In this document: in pieces, positions 1 through 8,547 of the stretch
Position numbering within the stretch: position 1 is the stretch's first letter
Layout: every line of letters starts with the position of its first letter
Notes under the pieces: model-generated
The model's database searches: none
Told to the model about the DNA's origin: nothing
Seen by the model: the letters and a program-made list of their open reading frames with translations, nothing else
Source of the DNA: Allobacillus halotolerans
Lineage (GTDB): Bacteria > Bacillota > Bacilli > Bacillales > Alkalibacillaceae
Assembly (NCBI RefSeq): GCF_028743495.1
Contig: NZ_CP117968.1
Strand: one strand, 5' to 3'
Length of the DNA: 64,000 bases
Position numbers and translations under genes: made by a program

Positions 1-548
1 TGAAAGAAAGTTCTAAAGAGACTATCAAAGAATTACACAAAAGAAATATTAAAGCGATTATGCTTACAGGAGATCATCAAAAGGTAGCCAATTATGTTGC
101 AAAAGAAATTGGCATCGATGAAGTTTATGCGGAAGTATTACCAGACCAAAAAGCTGAAAAAGTTGAAGAGATCCAGCAACGTGGTTTGGTTGTCGCTATG
201 ACTGGGGATGGCATTAACGATGCACCTGCACTGACGAAAGCAGACGTCGGTATAGCAGTAGGTGCAGGTACTGATATTGCGATGGATAGCGCGGATATTG
301 TACTTGTCGACAGTAATCCAAAAGATATATTGGCGATATTCAGTCTTTCTAAACGAACCTTTAATAAATTGGTCCAAAACTTGATATGGGCAACTGGGTA
401 TAACATTTTCGCCATTCCTTTGGCAGCAGGTGTTTTAGCTCCTTGGGGAATCATTTTAAGTCCAGCTGTCGGTGCCATTTTGATGAGTTTGAGTACAATC
501 ATCGTCGCAATCAACGCACAATTACTGCATCGGTTTGAGATGGAATGA
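1..548 (+). CDS. Heavy-metal P-type ATPase, CopB-like, C-terminal fragment
   Basis: This is the 3' end of a metal-pumping ATPase whose start lies before the window; the first full codon is at base 3. The visible part covers the end of the P domain and the last two membrane helices. MLTGD and the hinge motif TGDGINDAPAL are the standard P-type signatures. The final helix carries MSLST, matching the MSxST motif of the P1B-3 (CopB) group rather than the MxxSS of CopA, and the preceding helix has a GYN motif. By family knowledge it would export copper (or silver) across the membrane. The diagnostic CPH motif is outside the window, so the metal is inferred. A terminator follows within 50 bases. 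Confidence 0.85.
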   Translation, partial: KESSKETIKELHKRNIKAIMLTGDHQKVANYVAKEIGIDEVYAEVLPDQKAEKVEEIQQRGLVVAMTGDGINDAPALTKADVGIAVGAGTDIAMDSADIVLVDSNPKDILAIFSLSKRTFNKLVQNLIWATGYNIFAIPLAAGVLAPWGIILSPAVGAILMSLSTIIVAINAQLLHRFEME

Positions 549-591
549 TGAAAAAAGTTTGCCATAAAAGCTTACAATAAGGAACCATACA

Positions 592-636
592 AAAAAACTG
601 AAATTCAATAAGTTTGATCGAATTTCAGTTTTTTTA
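592..636 (+). terminator. Rho-independent terminator after the metal ATPase
   Basis: A 12-bp perfect stem (AAACTGAAATTC at 595-606 with GAATTTCAGTTT at 620-631) is followed by a T-run. The preceding A-run makes it able to act in both directions, so it may also end the yitS transcript coming from the other strand. Confidence 0.85.
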
Positions 637-681
637 TTTTGAAAATGTAAATTTACTTTTATGAGAATAGTACAGTAATTA

Positions 682-1542
682 CTAATTTCGAGTTTCATTC
701 AAGAAAAATAACGCAATCGTTCCTGGACCTGAATGAGCACCGATTACTGCACCGACGTCGGTGATAATGATATCTTTTGGATTCAGTTCTTGACGTAGTA
801 AGTCGGCTAGTTTTTCTGCCGTTTCTAAATCGTCTCCATGTGTAATTGACAATGTTTGATTTTCAAAATCTTGTCCACGTTCTTTTGCTACTTCAACCAT
901 ACGGCTTAAAACTCGCTTGGAACCGCGAATTTTTTCAAGCGGAACGAGCTTTCCATCTTCTACGTGGAGAAGAGGCTTAATATTGAGTAGTCCACCAACG
1001 AAAGCTTGGGTTTTACTGACTCGGCCGCCACGTTGTAAGTATTCCAACTTATCAACCGTAAAGATATGCTCCATATGTTTAATATAAAAGTTGGCTAGGT
1101 CGAGTAAGTCTTGAACAGTTGCTCCATCTTTGGCTGCCATGGCAACATGGTAAGCGATCAAGCCGTATCCCATTGAAGCAGCGAGCGTATCAATCAGATA
1201 AATCTCATTATCTGGGAATTCTTCGTCAATCTGTTGCTTTGCGATGACTGCACTTTGATATGTACCAGATAATCCAGAGGAGAAGCCGATATAAACGATA
1301 GGTATTTTTTTCTCTGTGTATTTTTTGAATACCTCGTAAAATGCTTCAGGTGTAACTTGAGAAGTTTTAGGTGCTGCTCCTTCACGCATGGCGTCATAAA
1401 TGGTTTTTGGATCGATGGTTACATTATCGATAAACTCTTCACCATTTAAGTGGACAGCCAAAGGTACTACTTCTAAAGCTAATTCTTCGTAATATTTTTT
1501 TGGTAAGTCTGCCGCTGAGTCAATGACAACTTGAACGTTCAT
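682..1542 (-). CDS. yitS: DegV family fatty-acid-binding protein (YitS)
   Basis: This 286-residue protein belongs to the DegV/EDD family, which binds a fatty acid in a cleft between two domains; several members (FakB) present fatty acids to the kinase FakA for phosphorylation. The N-terminal VIDSAADLP, the SQVTPE loop near residue 61 and GFSSGLSGTYQSA near residue 86 are typical lipid-binding motifs. The start has an AGGAGG site just upstream. It is divergent from yitT, the same neighbour as in B. subtilis, which supports the symbol. Whether it feeds FakA or has another lipid ligand cannot be told from sequence. Confidence 0.85.
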   Translation of the reverse strand: MNVQVVIDSAADLPKKYYEELALEVVPLAVHLNGEEFIDNVTIDPKTIYDAMREGAAPKTSQVTPEAFYEVFKKYTEKKIPIVYIGFSSGLSGTYQSAVIAKQQIDEEFPDNEIYLIDTLAASMGYGLIAYHVAMAAKDGATVQDLLDLANFYIKHMEHIFTVDKLEYLQRGGRVSKTQAFVGGLLNIKPLLHVEDGKLVPLEKIRGSKRVLSRMVEVAKERGQDFENQTLSITHGDDLETAEKLADLLRQELNPKDIIITDVGAVIGAHSGPGTIALFFLNETRN

Positions 1543-1638
1543 AGGTTTCCTCCTAGAAATTTCATTCTATTGCTATTATACTTTAGTTTAATGGTCTAAT
1601 GAAAAAACGTCAATGTCATTATGAAAGGGAGGTCCCGC

Positions 1639-2487
1639 ATGTTTTTCTTTGAAGCAAAGCGATTTATCATCGTTATTCTAGGTGCATTATTAAATGCAAT
1701 GGCTCTAAATTTCTTCTTAATCCAGGCAAACGTATACGCCAGTGGCTTTACAGGGATTGCCCAATTATCAGCGAGTTTCGCGCAAGATTTTATGGGTGTC
1801 AATATTAGTACAGGGGTTTTACTGGCGTTGTTGAATATACCAGTCATTATTTTAGGTTGGTTTAAAGTTGGTAAAGGATTTACCATCTACAGCATTATCT
1901 CTGTAGCTTTTACAACAATTTTCTTGGAAACAATTCCATTTGTTAAGTTTTCTGAAGAAATTTTATTAAATGCAGTCTTTGGTGGTTTGTTATCCGGAAT
2001 CGGTGTTGGAATTAGTCTCAAGTGGGGTGCATCTACAGGTGGGATGGACATCATTGCGATGATTTTATCCCGTATTAAAGATCGTCCAATAGGTATTTAT
2101 TTTCTAGTTATGAATGCAATGATTATCTTTTTCGCCGGTTGGTTATATGATCCAGAAAAAGCGTTATTTACTTTGGTGACATTGTATGTAACGACTCGTG
2201 TAATTGATGCACTTCATACGCGTCATAATAAGTTGACGGCTATGATTGTAAGTACAAAAGGAGATTCATTGACTAAATCGATTCATTCGCGAATGGTTCG
2301 AGGAATTACCCGCATTCCAGCAAAAGGCGCTTTCACAGGAGAAGACCGTGAAATGCTGTTTATGGTGATCACACGTTATGAACTGTATGATCTCGAACAG
2401 ATTGTAAAAGATACAGACCCAAACGCCTTTGTAAATATCGTCCAAACGACAGGAGTGTTCGGCTTTTTCCGGAAGGACGAAGATTAA
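1639..2487 (+). CDS. yitT: YitT family membrane protein (DUF161-DUF2179)
   Basis: A 282-residue integral membrane protein with about five hydrophobic segments in residues 1-170 and a soluble C-terminal DUF2179 domain (about 215-275, containing the acidic GEDREMLF stretch). I chose the ATG at 1639 because AAAGGGAGG lies nine bases before it; an in-frame ATG at 1621 would place that ribosome site inside the gene. The family is widespread in Bacillaceae and its transport substrate is not established. Order yitS-yitT-BsuPI gene is as in B. subtilis. Confidence 0.85.
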   Translation: MFFFEAKRFIIVILGALLNAMALNFFLIQANVYASGFTGIAQLSASFAQDFMGVNISTGVLLALLNIPVIILGWFKVGKGFTIYSIISVAFTTIFLETIPFVKFSEEILLNAVFGGLLSGIGVGISLKWGASTGGMDIIAMILSRIKDRPIGIYFLVMNAMIIFFAGWLYDPEKALFTLVTLYVTTRVIDALHTRHNKLTAMIVSTKGDSLTKSIHSRMVRGITRIPAKGAFTGEDREMLFMVITRYELYDLEQIVKDTDPNAFVNIVQTTGVFGFFRKDED

Positions 2488-2548
2488 CTGTAACTTTATA
2501 ATAGCCATCGCCGACTAATCCTATAAATGAATCCAATGAGGTGTCGTT

Positions 2549-3427
2549 GTGAAAAAAGTTGTTCTTTTATGGATGTTTTCGTTGGTATTGGTTTCATGTG
2601 GTGTGTCTGGCGAGAATGGCAATTCAAATGGTAACGATCAAGGAGAGTCTGAAGTGGAATCACTTTCCTTTGAGGTGGAACATACAGCAAAAGACGATGT
2701 CGGTGTATTTACAATGAATCTTAGCAATGATTCCGAAAAGCCTGTTCAACTAACCTTCTCTTCTGGACAGCAATATGAGATTGTTGTTAAAGATTCCGAT
2801 GGTGATAAGGTATATATGTTTTCAGAAGACAGAATGTTTACCGAAGCGATCATTGAAGAAGAGATTGCTGCTGGTGATGTATTATCCTTTGAACAAGAAT
2901 GGGACTATACGTCTGGTGGGAAACGCGTTGATTCAAATGAATATGAAGCGACAGTATCCCTTACAGCACAAACAGTGAATGGGGAGAAGGTTGTACCGGA
3001 TGCTTTTGTGCAAAAGCTCTCTGTCACCATACCTGAGTCACCTGAAGAGAATGCACCAGAAAAGGAAGAAGATGAATCAAAGGATAATCAAGAGAAGGAT
3101 GCATCTGAATCAGCAGAACAGAATCGAACTGAACATGAAAATATTCGAAACATCGTCGTTCAAGGTGAACAAGGAGAATATACAATAACAGGAGAAACGA
3201 ACCTTAATTCGGATATCGCTTATTCCGTTGAGGATGGGCACTATATATTGGTAGAAAAGAAAAACGTCGAGCTTCATGGTAGTGAAAAATGGAAGTCATT
3301 TGAGATTGCAACAGAAATCGAGAAAGAAAATCTACCAAATGCAGGCGTGCTGACGCTTGTCTTTTCATGGGAGCAGGCAGGGGAGAAGCAGTATCATTCG
3401 ATTTTATTAGAAAACTTCAATAACTAA
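2549..3427 (+). CDS. BsuPI-domain lipoprotein with extra C-terminal domain
   Basis: The 292-residue product begins at GTG (GAGGTG upstream) with a lipoprotein signal ending in the lipobox LVSC. After a short Gly/Asn/Ser linker comes a BsuPI-like domain (about residues 35-150), the fold of the B. subtilis intracellular proteinase inhibitor Ipi, which occupies the same position beside yitT there. A charged low-complexity linker (about 165-195, rich in Glu, Lys, Asn) leads to a second beta-rich domain (about 200-292) that loosely resembles Gmad2-type immunoglobulin-like domains. Unlike B. subtilis Ipi (about 119 residues, cytosolic), this version should be anchored outside the cell. Protease inhibition is therefore only a possibility. 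Confidence 0.7.
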   Translation: MKKVVLLWMFSLVLVSCGVSGENGNSNGNDQGESEVESLSFEVEHTAKDDVGVFTMNLSNDSEKPVQLTFSSGQQYEIVVKDSDGDKVYMFSEDRMFTEAIIEEEIAAGDVLSFEQEWDYTSGGKRVDSNEYEATVSLTAQTVNGEKVVPDAFVQKLSVTIPESPEENAPEKEEDESKDNQEKDASESAEQNRTEHENIRNIVVQGEQGEYTITGETNLNSDIAYSVEDGHYILVEKKNVELHGSEKWKSFEIATEIEKENLPNAGVLTLVFSWEQAGEKQYHSILLENFNN

Positions 3428-3430
3428 CGA

Positions 3431-3466
3431 AAAAGCTGGCAACGGATGCACCCGTTGCCAGCTCAC
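3431..3466 (-). terminator. Terminator between convergent genes
   Basis: An 11-bp perfect stem (GCTGGCAACGG at 3435-3445 with CCGTTGCCAGC at 3452-3462). Read on the minus strand it is followed by TTTTT, so it best serves the NifU-N gene, but it also lies just after the plus-strand lipoprotein gene. Confidence 0.75.
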
Positions 3467-3548
3467 TTATGTTACGAATATTAGATTTAGTATTTAAATT
3501 AAGCCTAAGTTTGGTTGATTAGTACATATACAGATCAACGAAAACGAC

Positions 3549-3812
3549 TTAATAACCATAATTTTCAATAACGCGTTCTACTTCCTTTACGAGTTCATCC
3601 CACTCAGCATCAATGCGTTTGTTGATCGTAATGAAATTCTGATAACCAAACACATTATCAACACCAGATAGATGCATCAAATCATTCATGATATCATATT
3701 CACTCGTCTCACCCGGCATTACTGAGATACTATCGTCACCTTCAAAAATCATTTTGTCGACAGTGAACTTCATTGCGTTTGGATTCGGTGTGGATTCAAC
3801 GATTACAGCCAT
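3549..3812 (-). CDS. NifU/Nfu N-terminal domain protein
   Basis: An 87-residue protein with the Nfu N-terminal (scaffold) domain: it opens with the typical ESTPNPNAMKF motif and contains a glycine-valine segment (LSGVDNVFGYQNFITI). It lacks the CxxC of the cluster-carrying NifU C-terminal domain, so it cannot itself hold an Fe-S cluster in the usual way. By family knowledge such stand-alone domains are presumed to assist Fe-S protein maturation. A GGAGG-like site precedes the ATG. It is a single gene facing the lipoprotein gene. Confidence 0.8.
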   Translation of the reverse strand: MAVIVESTPNPNAMKFTVDKMIFEGDDSISVMPGETSEYDIMNDLMHLSGVDNVFGYQNFITINKRIDAEWDELVKEVERVIENYGY

Positions 3813-3957
3813 TTTAACTACCTCCTAATAATCTCTCTATCCATATTAGCACGAATCTGTCTTTGACAAAAGTTTTATATTTATATAGGGACAAGCTCTA
3901 TTTCAAGGTTGAAACCTTTCTAAAATGCTATAACGACGTAGTAAAGGAGGAAATAAG

Positions 3958-4419
3958 ATGAAGCAGTGGATTATTTCCATTTTAATAGGAAGCTTTTCTG
4001 CTATTTTAATGGGTCTCTATTTTTATTTGATCGAACAGTTTACAGGTAAGCAATTATATACTTTATTGATGAATATTGATTTTTTGATCGAGTTAGGTAA
4101 GGTGAATATTTGGATTGCAGCGTTTGAGTTCTTTCTCCATACACTCGTCGCGATTATTCTCGTACGTATGTATTTATGGCTAATTGAACTAAAGGAAATC
4201 ACTTCTAAAAATAAGCGAATGGAGTGGGCGGCAACTCTATCATTTTTTGCCTTTTTGACATACTTTCCATTAACAACTATTGGAAAAACGGATACACCTG
4301 CGATAACCGACTTAGCTGCCATTTTTGATTGGTTCCTTGGACATGTCATTTTCTTTTTTGTCCTTTACTATGGTGTAGAAAAACTATTGATGAAAAATGA
4401 GAGTTCTATTCAGGGATAG
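3958..4419 (+). CDS. Four-helix membrane protein of unknown function
   Basis: A 153-residue hydrophobic protein with about four membrane segments (residues 5-27, 55-78, 92-108, 124-142) separated by short charged loops. It has a near-perfect AAAGGAGG site before the ATG. I do not recognise the family with confidence; a YagU/YqhR-like small membrane protein is possible. The last five codons lie inside the first unit of the 52-bp repeat array, so the repeat sequence supplies the C-terminus. Confidence 0.65.
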   Translation: MKQWIISILIGSFSAILMGLYFYLIEQFTGKQLYTLLMNIDFLIELGKVNIWIAAFEFFLHTLVAIILVRMYLWLIELKEITSKNKRMEWAATLSFFAFLTYFPLTTIGKTDTPAITDLAAIFDWFLGHVIFFFVLYYGVEKLLMKNESSIQG

Positions 4420-4740
4420 AGCGTCATTTTTGTTCGCTACCCTTGATTAGAACGCTTCTATTCGGGGATAGAGCATCATTTTTGCTCGCTATCCCTGATT
4501 AGAACGCTTCTAATCGGGGATAGAGCACCGTTTATGCTCGCTACCCTTGATTAGAGCGCTTCTATTTGGGGATAGAGCATCATTTTTTTTGTTCGCTACC
4601 CTTGATTAGAACGCTTCTATTCGGGGATAGAGCATCATTTTTGCTCGCTACCCCTGATTAGAACGCTTCTAATCGGGGATAGAGCATCATTTTTGCTCGC
4701 TACCCCTGATTAGAACACTTCTATTCAGGGATAGGGCTAC
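4404..4740. repeat. 52-bp hairpin repeat array 1
   Basis: Six full tandem units start at 4404, 4456, 4508, 4560, 4615 and 4667, with a partial seventh from 4719. The period is 52 bases except for one unit with three extra T's. Each unit is a hairpin: the left arm around TTCTAATCGGGGATAG pairs with CTATCCCTGATTAGAA over about 16 bp with one mismatch, leaving a T-rich loop, and units are joined by a three-base CGC spacer. Arrays at 22.3, 31.8 and 37.2 kb share the period and plan. Confidence 0.95.
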
Positions 4741-4934
4741 TTTTACGATTTACCTAGGATACTTCACAACAAATGTGTAGCGCACAAACTTTATCCCTAT
4801 TTTGAGCTCTTTAATACATATCCGCTTCGGAATTACTTTAGTTTCCGAGGCGAGGGCGGATCTATCTTTATTCTCTTGTCATTTTTGCCTTTTACATCAA
4901 ACTATTATTTTTCATATTGAACGTTTTTACACAC
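4741..4934. other. Gene-free stretch with a GC-rich inverted repeat
   Basis: No plausible gene is seen here. Near 4820-4860 an imperfect inverted repeat (CCGCTTCGGAA against TTCCGAGGCGAGGGCGG) resembles the core of longer palindromic intergenic elements of Bacillaceae, such as the one after fabI in this window. Confidence 0.4.
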
Positions 4935-4962
4935 AAAAAAGCACCGACCGAAGTCAGTGCCT
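4935..4962 (-). terminator. Terminator of dat
   Basis: On the minus strand the stem GCACTGAC/GTCGGTGC with a TTCG loop is followed by six T's. The 20-base core at 4941-4960 is identical to that of the terminator at 22779-22798. Confidence 0.9.
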
Positions 4963-4980
4963 GCTCATTTGTTTAATCTC

Positions 4981-5829
4981 TTAATCTAAACGCTCAACAT
5001 GTAAATATTGATCGTATTGTTCTAATAATTTCTTCGTAATCGGTCCTGGCTGTCCATCGTTCACTTTTTCGTTATCGATCTCGACAATTGGAGTCACTTC
5101 AGAAGTCGTAGAAGTAAGGAAAACTTCATCGGCTTCTAATACTTCTTTCACCGAATAAACACGTTCGACAAATTCGATTTCCAATTTCTCAGCTAAAAAC
5201 TGAATGTACTTTCGCGTAATGCCATGTAAAATATAATTGTTTTTTGGATGAGTGATTAATTTGCCGTCTTTGACAATGAAAATATTCGTAGAAGAACCTT
5301 CCGTCACGTGGTTTTCATCGCGATATAAGATTGCTTCATATGCTCCAGAGTCTTTCGCTTTTTGCTTCGCTAAAATATTACCCATTAAATTCAAACTTTT
5401 GATATCGCAACGGAGCCAACGAATATCTTGATCCAGAATGGCTTTCACGCCATTTTTTTGTTGATCGGTTGGTTTTTTCAATGGTAGCGGATAAGCAAAG
5501 ATTGTTGCTTCTGCGTCTGCAGGGAACAAATGATTTCGGGGTGCGACGCCTCGACTGATTTGAATATACAGTCCACCGTCATCAACTGAATTTTTCTCAG
5601 CCAACTCGATTAATTTTTCTTTGATTCCACGCTTTGCAAGGTCGACATCGATCTGAGCTTCATTCAAGCTGTACTGAAGTCGTTTAAGATGGTCTTCCAG
5701 TAAAAAGAACTTCCCATTATAAATTCGTATGACTTCGTAAACTCCATCTCCGAATTGGAAACCTCTGTCTTCCATGTCAATGAGGGCGTCTTTTCGTTCA
5801 ATAAACGTATCGTTTTTTAAAATAATCAT
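4981..5829 (-). CDS. dat: D-amino-acid aminotransferase
   Basis: A PLP-dependent fold-type IV transaminase of 282 residues, the usual length for Bacillus D-alanine aminotransferase. It interconverts D-alanine and D-glutamate with their keto acids, feeding peptidoglycan precursors. DRGFQFGDGVYEVIR near residue 21, the PLP lysine at about residue 144 (CDIKSLN) and EGSSTNIF are family signatures. The start is placed at 5829, where AAGGAG lies eight bases upstream; a longer frame would extend the N-terminus with no homology. The gene stands alone with its own terminator. The branched-chain enzyme IlvE is the main alternative but is longer. Confidence 0.9.
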   Translation of the reverse strand: MIILKNDTFIERKDALIDMEDRGFQFGDGVYEVIRIYNGKFFLLEDHLKRLQYSLNEAQIDVDLAKRGIKEKLIELAEKNSVDDGGLYIQISRGVAPRNHLFPADAEATIFAYPLPLKKPTDQQKNGVKAILDQDIRWLRCDIKSLNLMGNILAKQKAKDSGAYEAILYRDENHVTEGSSTNIFIVKDGKLITHPKNNYILHGITRKYIQFLAEKLEIEFVERVYSVKEVLEADEVFLTSTTSEVTPIVEIDNEKVNDGQPGPITKKLLEQYDQYLHVERLD

Positions 5830-5971
5830 GTTGTCACTCCTTCGTATAGTACCATATTCCATCATACACTATAAGTAAATCAGATGAATAGGAAAATTCT
5901 TATCCCATCCGTTATTCATTATTTCACAACTGATCTAATTCAGTCTATAAATGGCTGAAAATTATAAACAA

Positions 5972-6016
5972 AAAAACACTGATTGAACTCAGTGAAGGGT
6001 ACAATCAGTGTTTTTG
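5972..6016 (-). terminator. Bidirectional terminator of the phn operon
   Basis: AAAAACACTGATT (5972-5984) pairs perfectly with AATCAGTGTTTTT (6003-6015). T-runs flank it in both directions. Confidence 0.85.
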
Positions 6017-6023
6017 TAAGTTA

Positions 6024-6821
6024 TTAAACGATTCGTTTTCGAATGTAGGAGCTTGTGTAGTCAATAATGGTAACGACAACGATAATCACGAGTAGAATCA
6101 TCCCCATATCACTCCAGTTACGAGAGGACTGAGCAAAGAAAATCATCGTACCGATACCACCTGCACCGACATAACCTAAAATAGTTGATGCCCGTACGTC
6201 TACTTCAAAACGATAAATCGCGTAAGATAGAAATTCAGGTATAATCTGAGGGAAAATACCATGGAACATAATTTGAAGGCCGTTTGAACCATTTGCCTTC
6301 ATTGCTTCCACAATGTTCATATCGATTGATTCCAATACTTCCGAATAAAGTTTACCTAGCATACCTGTTGAACCAATGGCGATGGCTAGAATACCAGCGA
6401 ATGGTGTCGGACCAACGACGACAACGAATAATATGGCTAGAATAATTTCAGGGAAAGCACGGACAGCACTTAAAATCCATTTTCCAATTGTGGTTAAAAT
6501 TTTGCTGTTCGTTATATTATGTGCTGCAAGGAATCCTAAAGGAATCGCAAGAATTGCAGCTGCCAATGAACCGACATACGCAATGAAAATCGTTTCAATC
6601 ATCATTTCGACTACTTCACCAGCCATATCCCAGTTTGGACTGAAGAGTCGAGGGAGGACACGACTGAAGTTTGCAGAGGCACGTTCGATGACTCTAGCAA
6701 AGTCGATATCAATGGAAACGAAAGTCCATATATACATGGCCAATACTGCTAATGCAATGGCGATTCTTTTTATCCGCTTAGAAGTTGGTATCTGTTTTTT
6801 TGGTGGTTGTTCTAGTGCCAT
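6024..6821 (-). CDS. phnE: Phosphonate/phosphite ABC transporter permease, second PhnE
   Basis: This 265-residue permease has six or so membrane segments and the cytoplasmic EAA loop (VEAMKANGSNGLQI...FPQIIP) that docks on the ATPase. It is the second of two PhnE subunits; the heterodimer forms the membrane channel of the importer. The stop of the first permease gene overlaps its ATG by one base (TAATG), with GGGAGG upstream, which indicates translational coupling. No C-P lyase or phosphonatase genes are nearby, so the substrate may be phosphite or a phosphonate. Confidence 0.9.
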   Translation of the reverse strand: MALEQPPKKQIPTSKRIKRIAIALAVLAMYIWTFVSIDIDFARVIERASANFSRVLPRLFSPNWDMAGEVVEMMIETIFIAYVGSLAAAILAIPLGFLAAHNITNSKILTTIGKWILSAVRAFPEIILAILFVVVVGPTPFAGILAIAIGSTGMLGKLYSEVLESIDMNIVEAMKANGSNGLQIMFHGIFPQIIPEFLSYAIYRFEVDVRASTILGYVGAGGIGTMIFFAQSSRNWSDMGMILLVIIVVVTIIDYTSSYIRKRIV

Positions 6822-7630
6822 TATATAACCGCCTCCCTAATTTTACCGCTGATATATTCAATCACGACAACAACGGCAAATATAATTAGGATAATCATCA
6901 TGACAGCATCATAGTTATAGAAGCTGAATTGTTGCATGAGAAGGTTTCCGATACCTCCAGCACCAACTAAACCAATAACGACCGATGCCCGGATGTTAAT
7001 CTCAAATACATATAGCGAAAACGAAGTGAATTGTGGCAATACTTGTGGGACAACTGCAAAAGCGATTGCTTGAACAGAACTTGCACCTGAAGCACGCATC
7101 GCTTCGAAGGAATCCATATCGATAGACTCTACCGTTTCACTAATTAACTTCGCTAAAATTCCTAAAGAGAAAACAAAAAGTGCGACAATACCACCGAATA
7201 CGCCAATCCCGAAAAGTCCTACGAAAATAACAGCTAAAACAACATCAGGGATCGTACGCAAAATATTTAAAATAAAGCGAGTAATATTGTATACAAATAA
7301 ATTGGTTGCCAAATTCCGAGCAGCGAGTAAACTAACTGGAATAACAATGATTGTTGCAAATGTTGATGCAATGATTGCCATGTGAATCGTTTCGATCAAT
7401 CGGTCCATCGCCAAGTTTATAATTCCAGGGTCTGGTGGAAATAATTTCACGATGATTTGATTCATGTTCGATAGTCCACTGATTAAAGCTTGTAGGTCAA
7501 CACCGGTCTGAAGTGAGCTAAAGAACAATAACCCGATGATCAAGAAAAAGATTAATGTAATCTTTCCTTTCACACGCCAAGGAGAAAGCATCGGTGCATA
7601 ACGATCTTCCTGAATGGACGGTTTATTCAT
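6821..7630 (-). CDS. phnE: Phosphonate/phosphite ABC transporter permease, first PhnE
   Basis: A 269-residue permease paralogous to its neighbour, with the EAA loop (FEAMRASGASSVQ...VPQVLP) and GLVGAGGIG near the C-terminus. I placed the start at 7630 (MNKPSIQEDRY): the ATG overlaps the phnC stop by eight bases, as in tightly coupled operons, and the length then matches the family. A longer frame running deep into phnC is not needed. Confidence 0.88.
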   Translation of the reverse strand: MNKPSIQEDRYAPMLSPWRVKGKITLIFFLIIGLLFFSSLQTGVDLQALISGLSNMNQIIVKLFPPDPGIINLAMDRLIETIHMAIIASTFATIIVIPVSLLAARNLATNLFVYNITRFILNILRTIPDVVLAVIFVGLFGIGVFGGIVALFVFSLGILAKLISETVESIDMDSFEAMRASGASSVQAIAFAVVPQVLPQFTSFSLYVFEINIRASVVIGLVGAGGIGNLLMQQFSFYNYDAVMMIILIIFAVVVVIEYISGKIREAVI

Positions 7631-8414
7631 TTGCTTCACCATCTTCTTCAACGCTACCTCGTAAATCATCCTCACGAATGGAGCGGCCGTAAATCTCTTC
7701 AAATGTTTCTTCACTAACTTCGGATACTGGACCATCGAAGACGACTTCACCAGCTCTCATCCCGATAATTCGGTCAGCATATTCCATGGCCATATCGATG
7801 AAGTGAAGGTTAACGATTGTTGTAATGCCGTCTTCTTGATTAATTTTTTTCAAATATTTCATGACTTGGTGAGAAGTTGGTGGATCGAGTGAAGCGACTG
7901 GCTCGTCTGCGAGTATGTAATCAGGTTTTTGTGTCAATACACGAGCGATACTTACACGTTGTTGCTGTCCACCACTAAGCTGATCGGCACGGTTATAAAG
8001 TTTTTCTTCAATATTGACACGCTTGAGGTTTTGATAAGCAAGCGCTTTATCTTCTTTGCTGAAGAGGTTGAAAATGGATCGCAATGTTCCAGTGTGGCCT
8101 AATCGTCCAGCGAGAACATTTTTAAAAACGCTAGATCGTTTTACTAGATTATAGTTTTGGAAAATCATGCCGACTTTTGTCCGAAGACTACGTAACTTAC
8201 TTCCCTTGTAACCGAGTATGTCTTCGTCATCGATTAATAATTCTCCATCGGTCGGTGTAACCAAACGGTTAATACTCCGAATAAACGTTGACTTACCAGC
8301 TCCGGAAAGGCCGACGATAACAACGAATTCTCCGTCATTGATCGTCACATTAACATCCTTTAAACCTTGCGTACCATTAGGATAAACCAAGGATAAATCT
8401 TTAAATTGAATCAT
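7623..8414 (-). CDS. phnC: Phosphonate/phosphite ABC transporter ATP-binding protein
   Basis: A 263-residue ABC ATPase that powers uptake by the two PhnE subunits on the cytoplasmic face. Walker A GLSGAGKST (about residue 37), the signature LSGGQQQRVSIAR and Walker B DYILADEP are all intact, followed by the H-loop (VNLHF). It lies directly before the first permease gene with an eight-base overlap. A hairpin separates it from phnD upstream. Confidence 0.93.
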   Translation of the reverse strand: MIQFKDLSLVYPNGTQGLKDVNVTINDGEFVVIVGLSGAGKSTFIRSINRLVTPTDGELLIDDEDILGYKGSKLRSLRTKVGMIFQNYNLVKRSSVFKNVLAGRLGHTGTLRSIFNLFSKEDKALAYQNLKRVNIEEKLYNRADQLSGGQQQRVSIARVLTQKPDYILADEPVASLDPPTSHQVMKYLKKINQEDGITTIVNLHFIDMAMEYADRIIGMRAGEVVFDGPVSEVSEETFEEIYGRSIREDDLRGSVEEDGEANE

Positions 8415-8473
8415 GTATTTTCACCTCAAGATTTTTATGTATCTTCCCAGAATTCATCTATAAATATAGGGAA

Positions 8474-8497
8474 AGAGGGAGGATTCATCCTCCCTCT
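8474..8497 (-). terminator. Intercistronic hairpin between phnD and phnC
   Basis: AGAGGGAGGA (8474-8483) and TCCTCCCTCT (8488-8497) form a perfect 10-bp stem with a four-base loop, with no strong T-run. In many ABC importers such a hairpin stabilises or partly ends the binding-protein transcript so that the binding protein is made in excess; that role is inferred here. Confidence 0.6.
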
Positions 8498-8547
8498 AAT
8501 AAACTACCATAATTAGTACATTTAATGAATCACTTTTTTAAATTTTT

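Noticed and set aside
125..565. Antisense frames over the metal ATPase
   Set aside because: They lack ribosome sites and are explained as shadows of a strongly conserved gene.
4802..4984. 60-codon frame between array 1 and dat
   Set aside because: No ribosome site; it crosses the dat terminator and shows no coding signature.
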